A stretch of 9,270 bases of DNA from an uncultured Clostridium sp. (lineage in GTDB: Bacteria > Bacillota > Clostridia > TANB77 > CAG-508). The notes below the pieces were generated by a model. It worked only from the letters and a program-made list of their open reading frames with translations, searched no databases and had not been told where the DNA came from. The translations under genes were made by a program, and so were the position numbers. The DNA is taken from positions 1 through 9,270 of the forward strand of contig USJU01000057.1 of assembly GCA_900555085.1 (NCBI GenBank), read 5' to 3'. Shown piece by piece: positions 1 through 7,138 of this stretch (its first letter is position 1; each line of letters starts with the position of its first letter).

Positions 1-795
1 AAATATAATTTAATAAAGAAATATAAAGAACCAAAAATTGTTTACAAATTAACAAAAGAAGAATTGCTAGAAGAAGGTATTGAATTACAAGATGTGAATG
101 AAATACTAGAAAATAAATATAAAAATAATTTAGAAAATTATATACAATATATGAAGAAACATAAAATTGAAATAATAACAATTAATGATAATAATTATCC
201 AAAAATGCTGAAAAACATATATGATCCACCTATTGTATTATATATAAAAGGAAATAAAGAAATTTTTTCTACATATGCCATTGGGATGATTGGATGTAGA
301 AATTGTAGTATATATGGAAAAAATACTGCACAAAAATTGGCATATGATTTAGCTAAAAATAATTTTGTAGTTGTAAGTGGATTGGCAAAGGGAATAGATA
401 CATATTCACATGTAGGATGCCTAGCAGAAAAAGGGAAAACAATAGCTGTATTAGGAAATGGGCTAGATACAGTATATCCATCTGAAAATAAAGAACTTGC
501 AGATAAAATAATAGAAACAGGAGGAGCAGTTATTTCCGAATATATAATAGGAACAAAACCACTGAAACAAAACTTTCCACAAAGAAATAGAATAATAAGT
601 GGACTATCAAATTCAATTATAGTTGTAGAAGCGAAGGAAAGAAGCGGAACAATGATTACAGTAAACTGTGCGTTAGAACAAGGAAGAGAAATATATGCAG
701 TACCGGGAAATATAACAAGCATAAATTCAGCAGGAACAAATGAGTTAATAAAACAAGGTGCTAAAATTTTAACCACTGTAAAAGATATAAGTTAG
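1..795 (+). CDS. dprA: DNA-processing protein DprA (5' end outside window)
   Basis: The frame is open from base 1 to the TAG at 793-795, giving 264 visible residues; the start lies upstream of the window. DprA (Smf) loads RecA onto incoming single-stranded DNA during natural transformation and is widely kept even in bacteria not known to be competent. The Rossmann-like core starts near visible residue 95 with GCRNCSIYG (family form GSRxxSxYG). It continues with SGLAKGIDTYSH, AVLGNGLDTVYP, the NFPQRNRIISGLS segment, EAKERSGTMIT, YAVPGNI and GTNELIKQGA. The roughly 94 residues before it match the usual N-terminal helical region, so little is probably missing. The protein ends soon after the core (TTVKDIS), so the C-terminal winged-helix domain found in many DprA proteins is absent, a common short form. 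The next gene is not topA, the frequent dprA partner in Firmicutes. Confidence 0.95.
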   Translation, partial: KYNLIKKYKEPKIVYKLTKEELLEEGIELQDVNEILENKYKNNLENYIQYMKKHKIEIITINDNNYPKMLKNIYDPPIVLYIKGNKEIFSTYAIGMIGCRNCSIYGKNTAQKLAYDLAKNNFVVVSGLAKGIDTYSHVGCLAEKGKTIAVLGNGLDTVYPSENKELADKIIETGGAVISEYIIGTKPLKQNFPQRNRIISGLSNSIIVVEAKERSGTMITVNCALEQGREIYAVPGNITSINSAGTNELIKQGAKILTTVKDIS

Positions 796-865
796 TCTAA
801 TAATTATAAAAATAATAAAATTCATGCACTATATTTTTATTGTGCAGAAAGAAGAAAATATGTAA

Positions 866-882
866 TTCTGATAAGGTCAGAA
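866..882. repeat. Short inverted repeat upstream of the 959 gene promoter
   Basis: TTCTGA (866-871) and TCAGAA (877-882) form a perfect 6-bp inverted repeat around the 5-base spacer TAAGG. It ends 13 bases before the -35 hexamer at 896. No T-run follows, so it is not a convincing terminator for dprA. It could be an operator half-site pair, but a repeat this short in AT-rich DNA can arise by chance. Confidence 0.3.
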
Positions 883-895
883 AAATTCAGCTTTC

Positions 896-924
896 TTGCA
901 TATTATGTTGATATATGTTAAAAT
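896..924 (+). promoter_or_regulatory. Sigma-A type promoter for the 959 gene
   Basis: TTGCAT at 896-901 and TAAAAT at 919-924 are separated by exactly 17 bases. TG at 916-917 sits one base before the -10 hexamer, giving an extended -10. The expected start site is near 931, leaving a short leader of about 28 bases before the ATG at 959. Confidence 0.6.
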
Positions 925-958
925 AAAATTATTATTAACCTAAAAGGAGGAATTTTTT

Positions 959-1408
959 ATGGCGAAAAAAGCAACACGGAGGTTATATGCACTTGGAGAA
1001 TCTATAGTTTTAACGGAAGGCGAAAAAATTATAAAATGTTATAATTTTGAGCAGGAAGAATTATATGAAGCTTTGAATTGTGCTTTGAATGAAAAGGGAA
1101 TACACCAACCTGTCTTATTCTTTAAGAATGCAATTGAGAATATTACCGGAGAATGTTTTGGTAATGTTAGAAGAAGACTGAAAATAGGAGGTGTAGAACA
1201 CTCTATTTATGATCAAAAGATATACAAGGTATGCGAAAATTTTATAATGAAAGATGAAAGATTTATAGAATTAACAAATTTTCAAAAAAAAAGAAGAGAA
1301 TCATATAATCAGCATTGTATTGAACAGAAAGAGATTAGTTCATATTATGCTAGAAGACATGATAGAGATTTAAGATATCTTAGAATGCATATGCCAAAGC
1401 AACTATAG
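959..1408 (+). CDS. Uncharacterised basic protein, 149 residues
   Basis: I do not recognise this family. The ATG at 959 follows a perfect AAAGGAGG (943-950) at 8-base spacing, so translation is probably efficient. The protein is soluble-looking, with no membrane segment or signal peptide. It is rich in Lys/Arg, with basic clusters at the N-terminus (KKATRR), residues 70-75 (VRRRLK) and 110-113, and an Arg/His/Tyr-rich C-terminus (YYARRHDRDLRYLR). Five cysteines (27, 41, 66, 92, 120) are scattered and form no CxxC pair. By hand count its G+C is about 30%, slightly above stretches sampled in priA. It has its own promoter and terminator and is probably transcribed alone. The basic character would fit nucleic-acid binding, but this is only inference. 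Confidence 0.8.
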   Translation: MAKKATRRLYALGESIVLTEGEKIIKCYNFEQEELYEALNCALNEKGIHQPVLFFKNAIENITGECFGNVRRRLKIGGVEHSIYDQKIYKVCENFIMKDERFIELTNFQKKRRESYNQHCIEQKEISSYYARRHDRDLRYLRMHMPKQL

Positions 1409-1425
1409 GAAAATATTTTTTGCCA

Positions 1426-1459
1426 GGGAGAGTTTCAAATTTGAAGCTCTCTTTTTCTT
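1426..1459 (+). terminator. Rho-independent terminator after the 959 gene
   Basis: GAGAGTTTCA (1428-1437) pairs with TGAAGCTCTC (1442-1451) over 10 bp with one G-U pair and the loop AATT, followed directly by TTTTTCTT (1452-1459). It starts 17 bases after the TAG of the 149-residue gene. The last bases of the T-tract overlap the -35 element of the priA promoter. Confidence 0.9.
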
Positions 1460-1486
1460 GTCAAAAAAACATATATTTGATATACT
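1458..1486 (+). promoter_or_regulatory. Promoter of the priA-def-fmt operon
   Basis: TTGTCA at 1458-1463 and TATACT at 1481-1486 have an ideal 17-base spacer, each one mismatch from the sigma-A consensus. TGA just before the -10 hexamer makes it an extended -10. The site lies immediately after the upstream terminator, so priA transcription is insulated from the 959 gene. The leader to the ATG at 1510 is short, with no room for a riboswitch. Confidence 0.8.
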
Positions 1487-1509
1487 ATACAAAATTATAG
1501 GAGATAAAA

Positions 1510-3741
1510 ATGGTAGCTGAAATAATAATTAATAGTATAGTAAAAATGCTAAATAGAGTATTTGATTATAATATTCCAGAAGAATTAGCAGATAAAATAA
1601 AAATTGGTTCAAGAGTATTAGTTCCATTTGGAAATGGAAAAAAACTTGAGGATGGATTTGTAATAAATATAAAACAAAGTTCAGAGTACAAAATAAAAGA
1701 TATAGTAAAATTCGAAGAACAAGCATTTTCAAAAGAAAACATAGAACTTGCCAAATGGATGTCTAATAGATATTTTTGTAATATATCAGATTGTTTAAAG
1801 CTTATGTTACCACCAGGAACGGCAACAAAAGAGTTAGAAAATAGAACAAAAGAAAAACTAATTAATTTTGTATATTTGGCAAAAGAAACCGATGAAATTG
1901 AAAATGCTATTGAAAATAAAATAATAAAATCTGAAAAGCAAATACGAGTATTAAAATTTTTAGAAGAAAATGAAGAAGCAACAGTTTCAGATATAGAAAT
2001 GTTTACAGAAGCAAGTAGAGCAATAGTAAAAACACTAGAAAAAAATGGCTTTGTAGAAATTGTTGCAAAGGAAGTCGAAAGAAATCCATTCATACATAAA
2101 AATATACAAAGAGATGAAAAAAGAAAATTAACAGAAGAACAAAAGTTAGCTTTTAACACCATAAATAAAAGCATTATAGAACATGAATTTAATGAATTTC
2201 TAATATATGGTGTAACAGGTTCAGGAAAAACAGAAGTATATATGCAATTAATTGAAAATGTATTAAAAAAAGAAAAAACAGCAATTGTACTAGTTCCAGA
2301 AATAAGCTTAACTCCGCAAATGGTAGATAGATTTATAGCAAGATTTGGAGAGGAAACAATAGCTGTACTTCATAGTAAATTATCTGTTGGAGAACGTTAT
2401 GACCAATGGAATAAAATAAAAAATGGAGATGCTAAAATTGTAATAGGTGCAAGGTCTGCTATATTTGCTCCTATTAAAAATTTGGGAATAATTATAATAG
2501 ATGAAGAACACGATGATTCATATAAATCTGAAATGAATCCAAGATACAATGCAAAAGAAATATCTAAAATTATAGCAAAACAAAATAACATTCCACTTGT
2601 ATTAGGTAGTGCAACACCATCTGTTGATATATATTACAAAGCAAAACAAAAAGAAATTACCCTAATAGAATTAACTAAAAGAGCAAATAATTCTAACTTG
2701 CCAAATGTAGAAATAGTAGATTTACGAAACGAACTAGCAGAGGGCAACAGAAGTATGCTAAGTAGAAGATTATACTACTTAATTCAAGAAAATATAAAAA
2801 ATAAAAAACAAATAATTTTATTTTTAAACAGAAGAGGTTTCTCGACTTTTATAATGTGCAGAGATTGCGGATATGTTGCTAAATGTCCAAATTGTAATAT
2901 TAGTTTAACATATCATAGAAAAGAAAATATGCTTAAATGTCATTATTGCGGACACACAGAAAACATTATAAAAACTTGTCCAGAGTGCAAAAGCGAAAAA
3001 GTAAGATACTTTGGAACTGGAACTCAAAAGCTGGAAGAACAAGTGAAAAAATATTTTCCAGAAGCAACAACAATCAGAATGGATGTAGATACAGTAACAA
3101 AAAAGAATTCACATGAACTAATTATTAACAAGTTTAAAGAAGAAAATATAGATATTTTAATTGGAACACAAATGGTAGTTAAAGGTCATCATTTTCCAAA
3201 AGTAACCTTGGTTGGAGTAATTGCAGCAGATAGCAGTTTAAATATAGATAATTATAAAGCAAGTGAAACAACGTTTGATTTGCTTGTACAAGTAGCTGGA
3301 AGAGCTGGTAGAGAAGAACTTCCTGGAAATGTTATAATACAAACCTACAATCCGGATAATTTTTGTGTACAATATGCACAAAAACAAGACTATAATTTAT
3401 TTTATAATGCTGAAATTCATTTAAGAGAAATGTTGAAATATCCGCCATTTTGCGATATAATAATGTTCGGAATAAACGGTAATATTTACAAAGAAGTAGT
3501 TGAAGTATCAAAATTCTTGTATGAGAATTTAAAAAAATACAATATAGAGGGAATATTGTTAAAACCAATGCCAGCACCAATAGATAAAATAAAAAACAGG
3601 TATAGATGGCGAATGATACTAAAAACAAGGGTTACAGAAGAAATTATTACAAATATAAATGAACTTTTAAATAAATATTATGCACAAAATTATAAAAATA
3701 CAAGAGTAATTGTAGATATAAATCCAAATAATTTATCATAA
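1510..3741 (+). CDS. priA: Primosomal protein N', replication restart helicase PriA
   Basis: PriA is a 3'-5' superfamily 2 DNA helicase that recognises stalled forks and D-loops and starts reassembly of the replisome. The protein is 743 residues, normal for the family. The N-terminal roughly 100 residues form the 3'-end DNA-binding region, followed by a winged-helix-like linker. The helicase core has Walker A GVTGSGKT (234-241) and the DEEH box (331-334). Eight zinc-ligand cysteines lie at 450, 453, 459, 462, 477, 480, 490 and 493, inserted between the two helicase lobes as is typical. The late motifs GTQMVVKGHHFP and QVAGRAGR (594-601) are intact. The ATG at 1510 follows AGGAG (1499-1503). 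def begins 13 bases after the stop. No key residue is missing. Confidence 0.97.
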   Translation: MVAEIIINSIVKMLNRVFDYNIPEELADKIKIGSRVLVPFGNGKKLEDGFVINIKQSSEYKIKDIVKFEEQAFSKENIELAKWMSNRYFCNISDCLKLMLPPGTATKELENRTKEKLINFVYLAKETDEIENAIENKIIKSEKQIRVLKFLEENEEATVSDIEMFTEASRAIVKTLEKNGFVEIVAKEVERNPFIHKNIQRDEKRKLTEEQKLAFNTINKSIIEHEFNEFLIYGVTGSGKTEVYMQLIENVLKKEKTAIVLVPEISLTPQMVDRFIARFGEETIAVLHSKLSVGERYDQWNKIKNGDAKIVIGARSAIFAPIKNLGIIIIDEEHDDSYKSEMNPRYNAKEISKIIAKQNNIPLVLGSATPSVDIYYKAKQKEITLIELTKRANNSNLPNVEIVDLRNELAEGNRSMLSRRLYYLIQENIKNKKQIILFLNRRGFSTFIMCRDCGYVAKCPNCNISLTYHRKENMLKCHYCGHTENIIKTCPECKSEKVRYFGTGTQKLEEQVKKYFPEATTIRMDVDTVTKKNSHELIINKFKEENIDILIGTQMVVKGHHFPKVTLVGVIAADSSLNIDNYKASETTFDLLVQVAGRAGREELPGNVIIQTYNPDNFCVQYAQKQDYNLFYNAEIHLREMLKYPPFCDIIMFGINGNIYKEVVEVSKFLYENLKKYNIEGILLKPMPAPIDKIKNRYRWRMILKTRVTEEIITNINELLNKYYAQNYKNTRVIVDINPNNLS

Positions 3742-3754
3742 GGGGGCAAATAAA

Positions 3755-4231
3755 ATGGCAATAAGAAATATTAGAACAGAAGGAGACGAAATACTAAAAA
3801 AACATGCAAGAGAAGTAGAAAATATAGACGAAAGAATCCAAATATTAATAGATGATATGATAGAAACAATGCATCATCTAAATGGAGTAGGACTTGCAGC
3901 ACAACAAGTTGGAGTATTAAAAAGAGTTGTAGTAATAGACTTATACGATGATAATGGTCCAATAGTATTTATAAATCCAGTTATAAAAAAGGAAAAAGGA
4001 GAACAAGAATGTGATGAAGGATGTTTAAGTTTTCCAAATCAATTTGCAAAAATAATAAGACCAAAAGAAGTTGAGGTAGAAGCTCTAGACAGAGAAGGTA
4101 AAAAGTTTAAATTAAAAGCAAAAGGACTATTAGCACAAGCAATAAGCCATGAAGTAGACCATTTAAACGGAATAGTGTTTGTTACAAAAATAATACCAGG
4201 AACCTTACAATACGTTGAACCTGAGAATTAG
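3755..4231 (+). CDS. def: Peptide deformylase
   Basis: This metalloenzyme removes the formyl group from the N-terminal methionine of new proteins at the ribosome exit. All three signature motifs are present: motif 1 GVGLAAQQ (44-51, usual GxGLAAxQ), motif 2 EGCLS with the metal-ligand Cys90, and motif 3 HEVDH (132-136) with two metal-ligand His and the catalytic Glu133. At 158 residues it is close to the compact bacterial form. The ATG at 3755 follows a strong AGGGGG (3741-3746). The stop TAG (4229-4231) shares its last base with the GGAGG that serves fmt, so the two genes are probably translationally linked. They act on opposite sides of the formyl-Met cycle. Confidence 0.97.
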   Translation: MAIRNIRTEGDEILKKHAREVENIDERIQILIDDMIETMHHLNGVGLAAQQVGVLKRVVVIDLYDDNGPIVFINPVIKKEKGEQECDEGCLSFPNQFAKIIRPKEVEVEALDREGKKFKLKAKGLLAQAISHEVDHLNGIVFVTKIIPGTLQYVEPEN

Positions 4232-4235
4232 GAGG
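4231..4235 (+). promoter_or_regulatory. Ribosome site that sets the fmt TTG start
   Basis: GGAGG starts on the last base of the def stop codon and is 7 bases from TTG at 4243. The next in-frame Met codon (residue 6) lies inside the conserved N-terminal MGTPDFA motif and would cut off the first beta strand, so the TTG start is favoured. Confidence 0.8.
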
Positions 4236-4242
4236 AATTATT

Positions 4243-5190
4243 TTGAGAATTTTATTTATGGGTACACCAGATTTTGCTGCAGAATCATTAAAAAGCATTT
4301 ATGAGGCAGGAGAAAAAATTATAGGTGTTGTTACAAATCCAGATAAACCAAAGGGTAGAGGTATGAAAATGTGCTATTCGCCTGTTAAAGAATTTGCACT
4401 TGAAAAAAATTTAGAAATTTATCAACCGGAAAAAGTAAAGAAAAACACGGAATTTATAGAGAAAATAAAAGAATTAAATCCAGATGTTATTTGTGTTGTA
4501 GCATATGGAAAAATACTTCCAAAAGAAATTTTAGATATACCTAAATATGGTTGCGTAAATGTGCATGCATCTATTCTTCCTAAATATAGAGGCGCAGCTC
4601 CAATTCAATGGGCTGTAATAAATGGAGATAGTAAAACAGGAGTAACAACAATGCAAATGGATGAAGGTATGGATACAGGAGATATTTTAATTTGTGAAAA
4701 AGTTAATATAGATAAAAATGAAACAACAGGTGAGTTGTGGGATAGGCTATCTGTTATTGGAGGAAAGGTTTTAGTAAAAACTTTAAATAAAATTAAAGAT
4801 GGAACTATAACAAGAACAAAGCAAGGAGATAATTATACAATGGCTCCAATGCTTAACAAAGAATTATCTAAAATAAATTGGCAAGAAAAAACATCGTTAG
4901 AAATTAAAAATTTAACTAGAGGACTAAATCCTATAATGGGAACATATGCATTTTTAGATGGAAAAAAATATAAGTTTTGGTCTGTTGAAATAGCCGAAGA
5001 AAATAGCTTTGAAAATAAAAACGAAGATGCAGGAACAATTTTAATTTCAAATGAAAAACAAGGTTTATATGTAAAAACAAAAGACGGAGCATTAAAAATA
5101 AATATTATTCAACCAGAAAATTCAAAAAGAATGAATGTGTGTGATTTTTTAAGAGGAAACAAACTAGAAGTAGGAAAAAAATTTGAATAA
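4243..5190 (+). CDS. fmt: Methionyl-tRNA formyltransferase
   Basis: The enzyme transfers a formyl group from 10-formyl-tetrahydrofolate to initiator Met-tRNA. The protein is 315 residues, normal for the family. It opens with MRILFMGTPDFA, the Rossmann-type N-terminus. The formyl-folate binding and catalytic loop is at NVHASILPKYRGAAPIQW (106-123), and MDEGMDTGDIL follows (139-149). By alignment to the E. coli enzyme the catalytic triad is Asn106, His108 and Asp144, all present. The C-terminal OB-like tRNA-binding domain runs from about residue 205 to the end. Translation starts at TTG. It sits 11 bases after def and 17 bases before the DUF5662-like gene, inside the priA operon. Confidence 0.97.
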   Translation: MRILFMGTPDFAAESLKSIYEAGEKIIGVVTNPDKPKGRGMKMCYSPVKEFALEKNLEIYQPEKVKKNTEFIEKIKELNPDVICVVAYGKILPKEILDIPKYGCVNVHASILPKYRGAAPIQWAVINGDSKTGVTTMQMDEGMDTGDILICEKVNIDKNETTGELWDRLSVIGGKVLVKTLNKIKDGTITRTKQGDNYTMAPMLNKELSKINWQEKTSLEIKNLTRGLNPIMGTYAFLDGKKYKFWSVEIAEENSFENKNEDAGTILISNEKQGLYVKTKDGALKINIIQPENSKRMNVCDFLRGNKLEVGKKFE

Positions 5191-5207
5191 ATAGAAAAGG
5201 GGAATAC

Positions 5208-5759
5208 ATGGTAGTAATAAATATATTTAAACATTTAAATACAGTATGTACTCACAAATGGGTTGTTTTTAAATTATGTTGCAAAGCAGGAATACCGTTT
5301 AGAGGTTTAGTTCATGATTTATCAAAATTTTCACCAACAGAATTTTGGGAGTCTGTAAAATATTATCAGGGAACAAGTAGCCCGATTGTTGCAGCAAAAA
5401 AAGCAAATGGTTATTCTAAAGCATGGTTACACCATAAAGGAAGAAATAAACATCATCCAGAATATTGGAATGACCCAAGGTCAAAAATTCCAAGACCAAT
5501 AATGCCATATAAATATACAGTAGAAATGGTATGTGATACGTTAGCAGCAGGGCTGGTATATAACGGTAAAAACTGGAAAAAAGAATCACAACTAGAGTAC
5601 TGGGAAAAAGAGAAAGGTAGGTCACCACTAAATGACAACTTAAAAGAATTTTTAACAGAAGTATATATGCAAGTAAGTGAAAAAGGAATAGATCCGGTGA
5701 TAACATCACATAACTTAAAAAAATTGTATAAAAAACATACAGATTGTTGTAAATATTAA
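5208..5759 (+). CDS. DUF5662-like protein, possible HD-type metal hydrolase
   Basis: The 183-residue protein matches my memory of the DUF5662 family, found in many Firmicutes and of unknown function: GLVHDLSKFSPTEFW (33-47), KYYQG (51-55) and AWLHHKGRNKHHPEYW (72-87). It is soluble, with no signal peptide or membrane segment. The His/Asp pattern H16, H36-D37, H75/H76, H82/H83 and D110 has the order of metal ligands in HD-superfamily phosphohydrolases (H...HD...H...H...D). That assignment is my inference, not an established function. The C-terminal part is Lys-rich and ends in CCKY. The ATG at 5208 follows AGGGG (5198-5202). Being 17 bases after fmt with no terminator between, it should be cotranscribed with priA-def-fmt. 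Confidence 0.85.
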   Translation: MVVINIFKHLNTVCTHKWVVFKLCCKAGIPFRGLVHDLSKFSPTEFWESVKYYQGTSSPIVAAKKANGYSKAWLHHKGRNKHHPEYWNDPRSKIPRPIMPYKYTVEMVCDTLAAGLVYNGKNWKKESQLEYWEKEKGRSPLNDNLKEFLTEVYMQVSEKGIDPVITSHNLKKLYKKHTDCCKY

Positions 5760-5775
5760 AAAATATTGATATACT
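5747..5775 (+). promoter_or_regulatory. Promoter of the asp23-amaP operon
   Basis: TTGTAA at 5747-5752 and TATACT at 5770-5775 have a 17-base spacer, with an extended -10 (TGA before TATACT). The -35 overlaps the last codons of the DUF5662-like gene. The 13 bases TTGATATACTATA (5766-5778) are identical to those around the priA -10 (1477-1489). With no terminator upstream, asp23 may be read both from here and from the priA promoter. Confidence 0.75.
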
Positions 5776-5815
5776 ATAAATATGAAAAAATTAAACTTAT
5801 GAAAAATAAAATTTT

Positions 5816-5822
5816 AGGAGGT
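5816..5822 (+). promoter_or_regulatory. Ribosome site that sets the asp23 start
   Basis: AGGAGGT is 6 bases before ATG 5829. An in-frame ATA at 5766 lies inside the promoter -10 region and an in-frame ATG at 5799 lacks a ribosome site. The start at 5829 is therefore chosen. Confidence 0.85.
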
Positions 5823-5828
5823 ATTATT

Positions 5829-6266
5829 ATGGAAGAAAATAATAATAAAGAAGAATTAAATGAAGTTTTAGAAAGTGAAACAGCTGAAAATACAATAAAA
5901 ATTTCAGATGACGTTGTTTCTATAATAGCTGGAAAAGCTGTATCAGAAGTTGAAGGTGTATCTTCAATGGCAGGTGGCTTTGCAGGAGGAATAACAGAAG
6001 TATTAAGTGGAAAGAAAAACTTTAGCAAAGGTATTAAAGTTGAAGTTGGAGAAAAAGAAACAAAAATAGATGTAAATATTATAGTAGAATATGGTACAAG
6101 AATTCCAGATATAGCCTTTGAAATTCAAAATAGAGTTAAAAAAGCAGTTGAAAATATGACAGGATTAAAAGTTTTAGAAGTAAATGTCCATGTTCAAGGC
6201 GTTCATACACCAGATGATGACGAAAAAGAAAATACACAAGAAGTAGAAGAAAATAAAGAACAATAA
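5829..6266 (+). CDS. Asp23/Gls24 family envelope stress protein
   Basis: The 145-residue protein contains one Asp23/Gls24 domain (about residues 21-125), recognisable from IKISDDVVSIIAGKAVSEVEGV, the glycine-rich MAGGFAGGITEVLSG, VEVGEKETKIDVNIIVEYG and the helix IQNRVKKAVENMTGL. It is flanked by very acidic Glu/Asp/Asn-rich tails at both ends. In Staphylococcus, Asp23 is an abundant soluble protein held at the membrane by AmaP, and its loss triggers a cell-wall stress response; the biochemical role is not settled. The next two genes are the expected partners, which supports the same complex here. It is the first gene after its own extended -10 promoter. Confidence 0.93.
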   Translation: MEENNNKEELNEVLESETAENTIKISDDVVSIIAGKAVSEVEGVSSMAGGFAGGITEVLSGKKNFSKGIKVEVGEKETKIDVNIIVEYGTRIPDIAFEIQNRVKKAVENMTGLKVLEVNVHVQGVHTPDDDEKENTQEVEENKEQ

Positions 6267-6281
6267 TTAACAAAGGATAAT

Positions 6282-6286
6282 GGAGG
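6282..6286 (+). promoter_or_regulatory. Ribosome site that sets the amaP start
   Basis: GGAGG is 8 bases before ATG 6295. An in-frame ATG at 6280 overlaps this site, and its only upstream purine stretch (AAAGGA, 6272-6277) is 2 bases away. It is therefore rejected as the start. Confidence 0.8.
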
Positions 6287-6294
6287 AAACAAAT

Positions 6295-6852
6295 ATGAAA
6301 TTTTTAGAAAAAATATCTTTAGTAATATTTTCAATAGTAATGATAGTAATTTCTATTATAAATTGTTTATTAGTTTTTGGATGGTTACGTTTAGGAACAG
6401 TAAATACATTTGCAAATCAAATACTTAATAATAGCACATATAGCAATATTTTATTAGGAGTTTCTGTAGTATTTATTCTTTTAGCAATAAAATGTATATT
6501 TTTCAATTCTTCAAGTAAAGATTCTGTTAAAAGCGGAAATGGTGTATTACTTGAAAATGATAACGGAAAATTAATAGTATCAAAAGAAACATTAGTTAAC
6601 ATTGTAAATGGTGTTGCAAAAGGATTTGAAAGTACAGAAAATGTTACAACAAGAGTTGTTTTAGACAAAGAAAGTAATTTAAGAGTTTATGTTGAATTAT
6701 TTGTAAGACCAAATGCAGTTATAAAAGATTTATCTGTTAATTTACAAAACAGAATTAAAGAAGCAATTAAGAAAACAGCAGATTTAGATGTTAAAGAGGT
6801 AAATATAAAAATAAGAAATATAGCTTCTGAAGATAAACAAGAATTAAAATAA
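6295..6852 (+). CDS. amaP: AmaP-like membrane anchor with Asp23-type domain
   Basis: The 185-residue protein has two hydrophobic helices, about residues 7-29 and 51-70, joined by a short loop (NQILNNSTYS). A cytoplasmic-type Asp23/Gls24-like domain follows (about 91-175): GKLIVSKETLVNIVNGVAKG, NLRVYVELFVRP and the helix LQNRIKEAIKKTADL. This two-helix hairpin plus Asp23-like domain is the layout of AmaP, the alkaline shock response membrane anchor that recruits Asp23. It lies 28 bases after asp23. The gap to the next gene is 70 bases and contains a stable palindrome (6862-6890). The gene name rests on architecture and context. Confidence 0.88.
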   Translation: MKFLEKISLVIFSIVMIVISIINCLLVFGWLRLGTVNTFANQILNNSTYSNILLGVSVVFILLAIKCIFFNSSSKDSVKSGNGVLLENDNGKLIVSKETLVNIVNGVAKGFESTENVTTRVVLDKESNLRVYVELFVRPNAVIKDLSVNLQNRIKEAIKKTADLDVKEVNIKIRNIASEDKQELK

Positions 6853-6861
6853 TTATGTATG

Positions 6862-6890
6862 GTATGGACAATGTTAGGCATTGTCCGTAC
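6862..6890. repeat. 12-bp palindrome between amaP and the DUF2273 gene
   Basis: GTATGGACAATG (6862-6873) pairs with CATTGTCCGTAC (6879-6890) around the loop TTAGG, with one G-U pair. It is not followed by a T-run and so is not an intrinsic terminator. In the polycistronic mRNA it would form a strong hairpin about 20 bases before the ribosome site of the next gene. It may be an mRNA processing or stability element, or a copy of a dispersed palindromic repeat. Confidence 0.75.
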
Positions 6891-6909
6891 ATTGCTATAA
6901 AAAACAAAT

Positions 6910-6915
6910 GGAGGT
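6910..6915 (+). promoter_or_regulatory. Ribosome site that sets the DUF2273 start
   Basis: GGAGGT is 7 bases before ATG 6923. The in-frame TTG at 6881, the first base pairs of the right arm of the palindrome, has no ribosome site and would add residues foreign to the family. The start at 6923 is therefore preferred. Confidence 0.8.
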
Positions 6916-6922
6916 ATTAATT

Positions 6923-7126
6923 ATGGATGGTTTCAAAAAATTTATGTCAGAATTTGGAGGAGCAATAATTGGAGCGATTGTTGCAATATTAATTTTATGT
7001 ACAGGCCTATATAAATTAATAGTTGGAATTATATTAATTTGTATTGGAATTTTTGGAGGAAATTATATTCAAAAGAATAAATATGAAGTAAAAGAAAAAT
7101 TAAAAAATTTTATAGATAGAATGTAA
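6923..7126 (+). CDS. DUF2273-like small integral membrane protein
   Basis: The 67-residue protein has two closely spaced hydrophobic helices (about 12-29 and 31-48), rich in Gly and Ile: GGAIIGAIVAILILCTGLY and LIVGIILICIGIFGG. A short basic, charged tail follows (YIQKNKYEVKEKLKNFIDRM). Size, twin-helix layout and position next to asp23 and amaP match the DUF2273 family, which accompanies the Asp23/AmaP operon in Staphylococcus and many other Firmicutes. Its molecular role is unknown; a membrane partner of AmaP is the natural inference. nusB starts 12 bases later with no terminator between, tying the envelope module to the housekeeping genes downstream. Confidence 0.85.
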   Translation: MDGFKKFMSEFGGAIIGAIVAILILCTGLYKLIVGIILICIGIFGGNYIQKNKYEVKEKLKNFIDRM

Positions 7127-7138
7127 AGAGAGGTAAAA

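Noticed and set aside
195..776. Long minus-strand open frame inside dprA, and similar ones inside priA, def, DUF5662, asp23, amaP and xseA
   Set aside because: They lie opposite clearly conserved coding sequence, lack ribosome sites and translate to Phe/Leu/Ile/Ser-rich noise expected from the antisense of A-rich genes.
825..846. TGCAC...GTGCA hairpin after dprA as its terminator
   Set aside because: The stem is only 5 bp with a 12-base loop and is followed by purines. No convincing dprA terminator was found.
1487..1509. Possible riboswitch or leader before priA
   Set aside because: Only about 20 bases separate the -10 element from the start codon, too short for a structured leader.
6862..6900. 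Palindrome read as the terminator of the asp23-amaP operon
   Set aside because: The sequence after the stem is ATTGCTATAAAA, with no T-tract.
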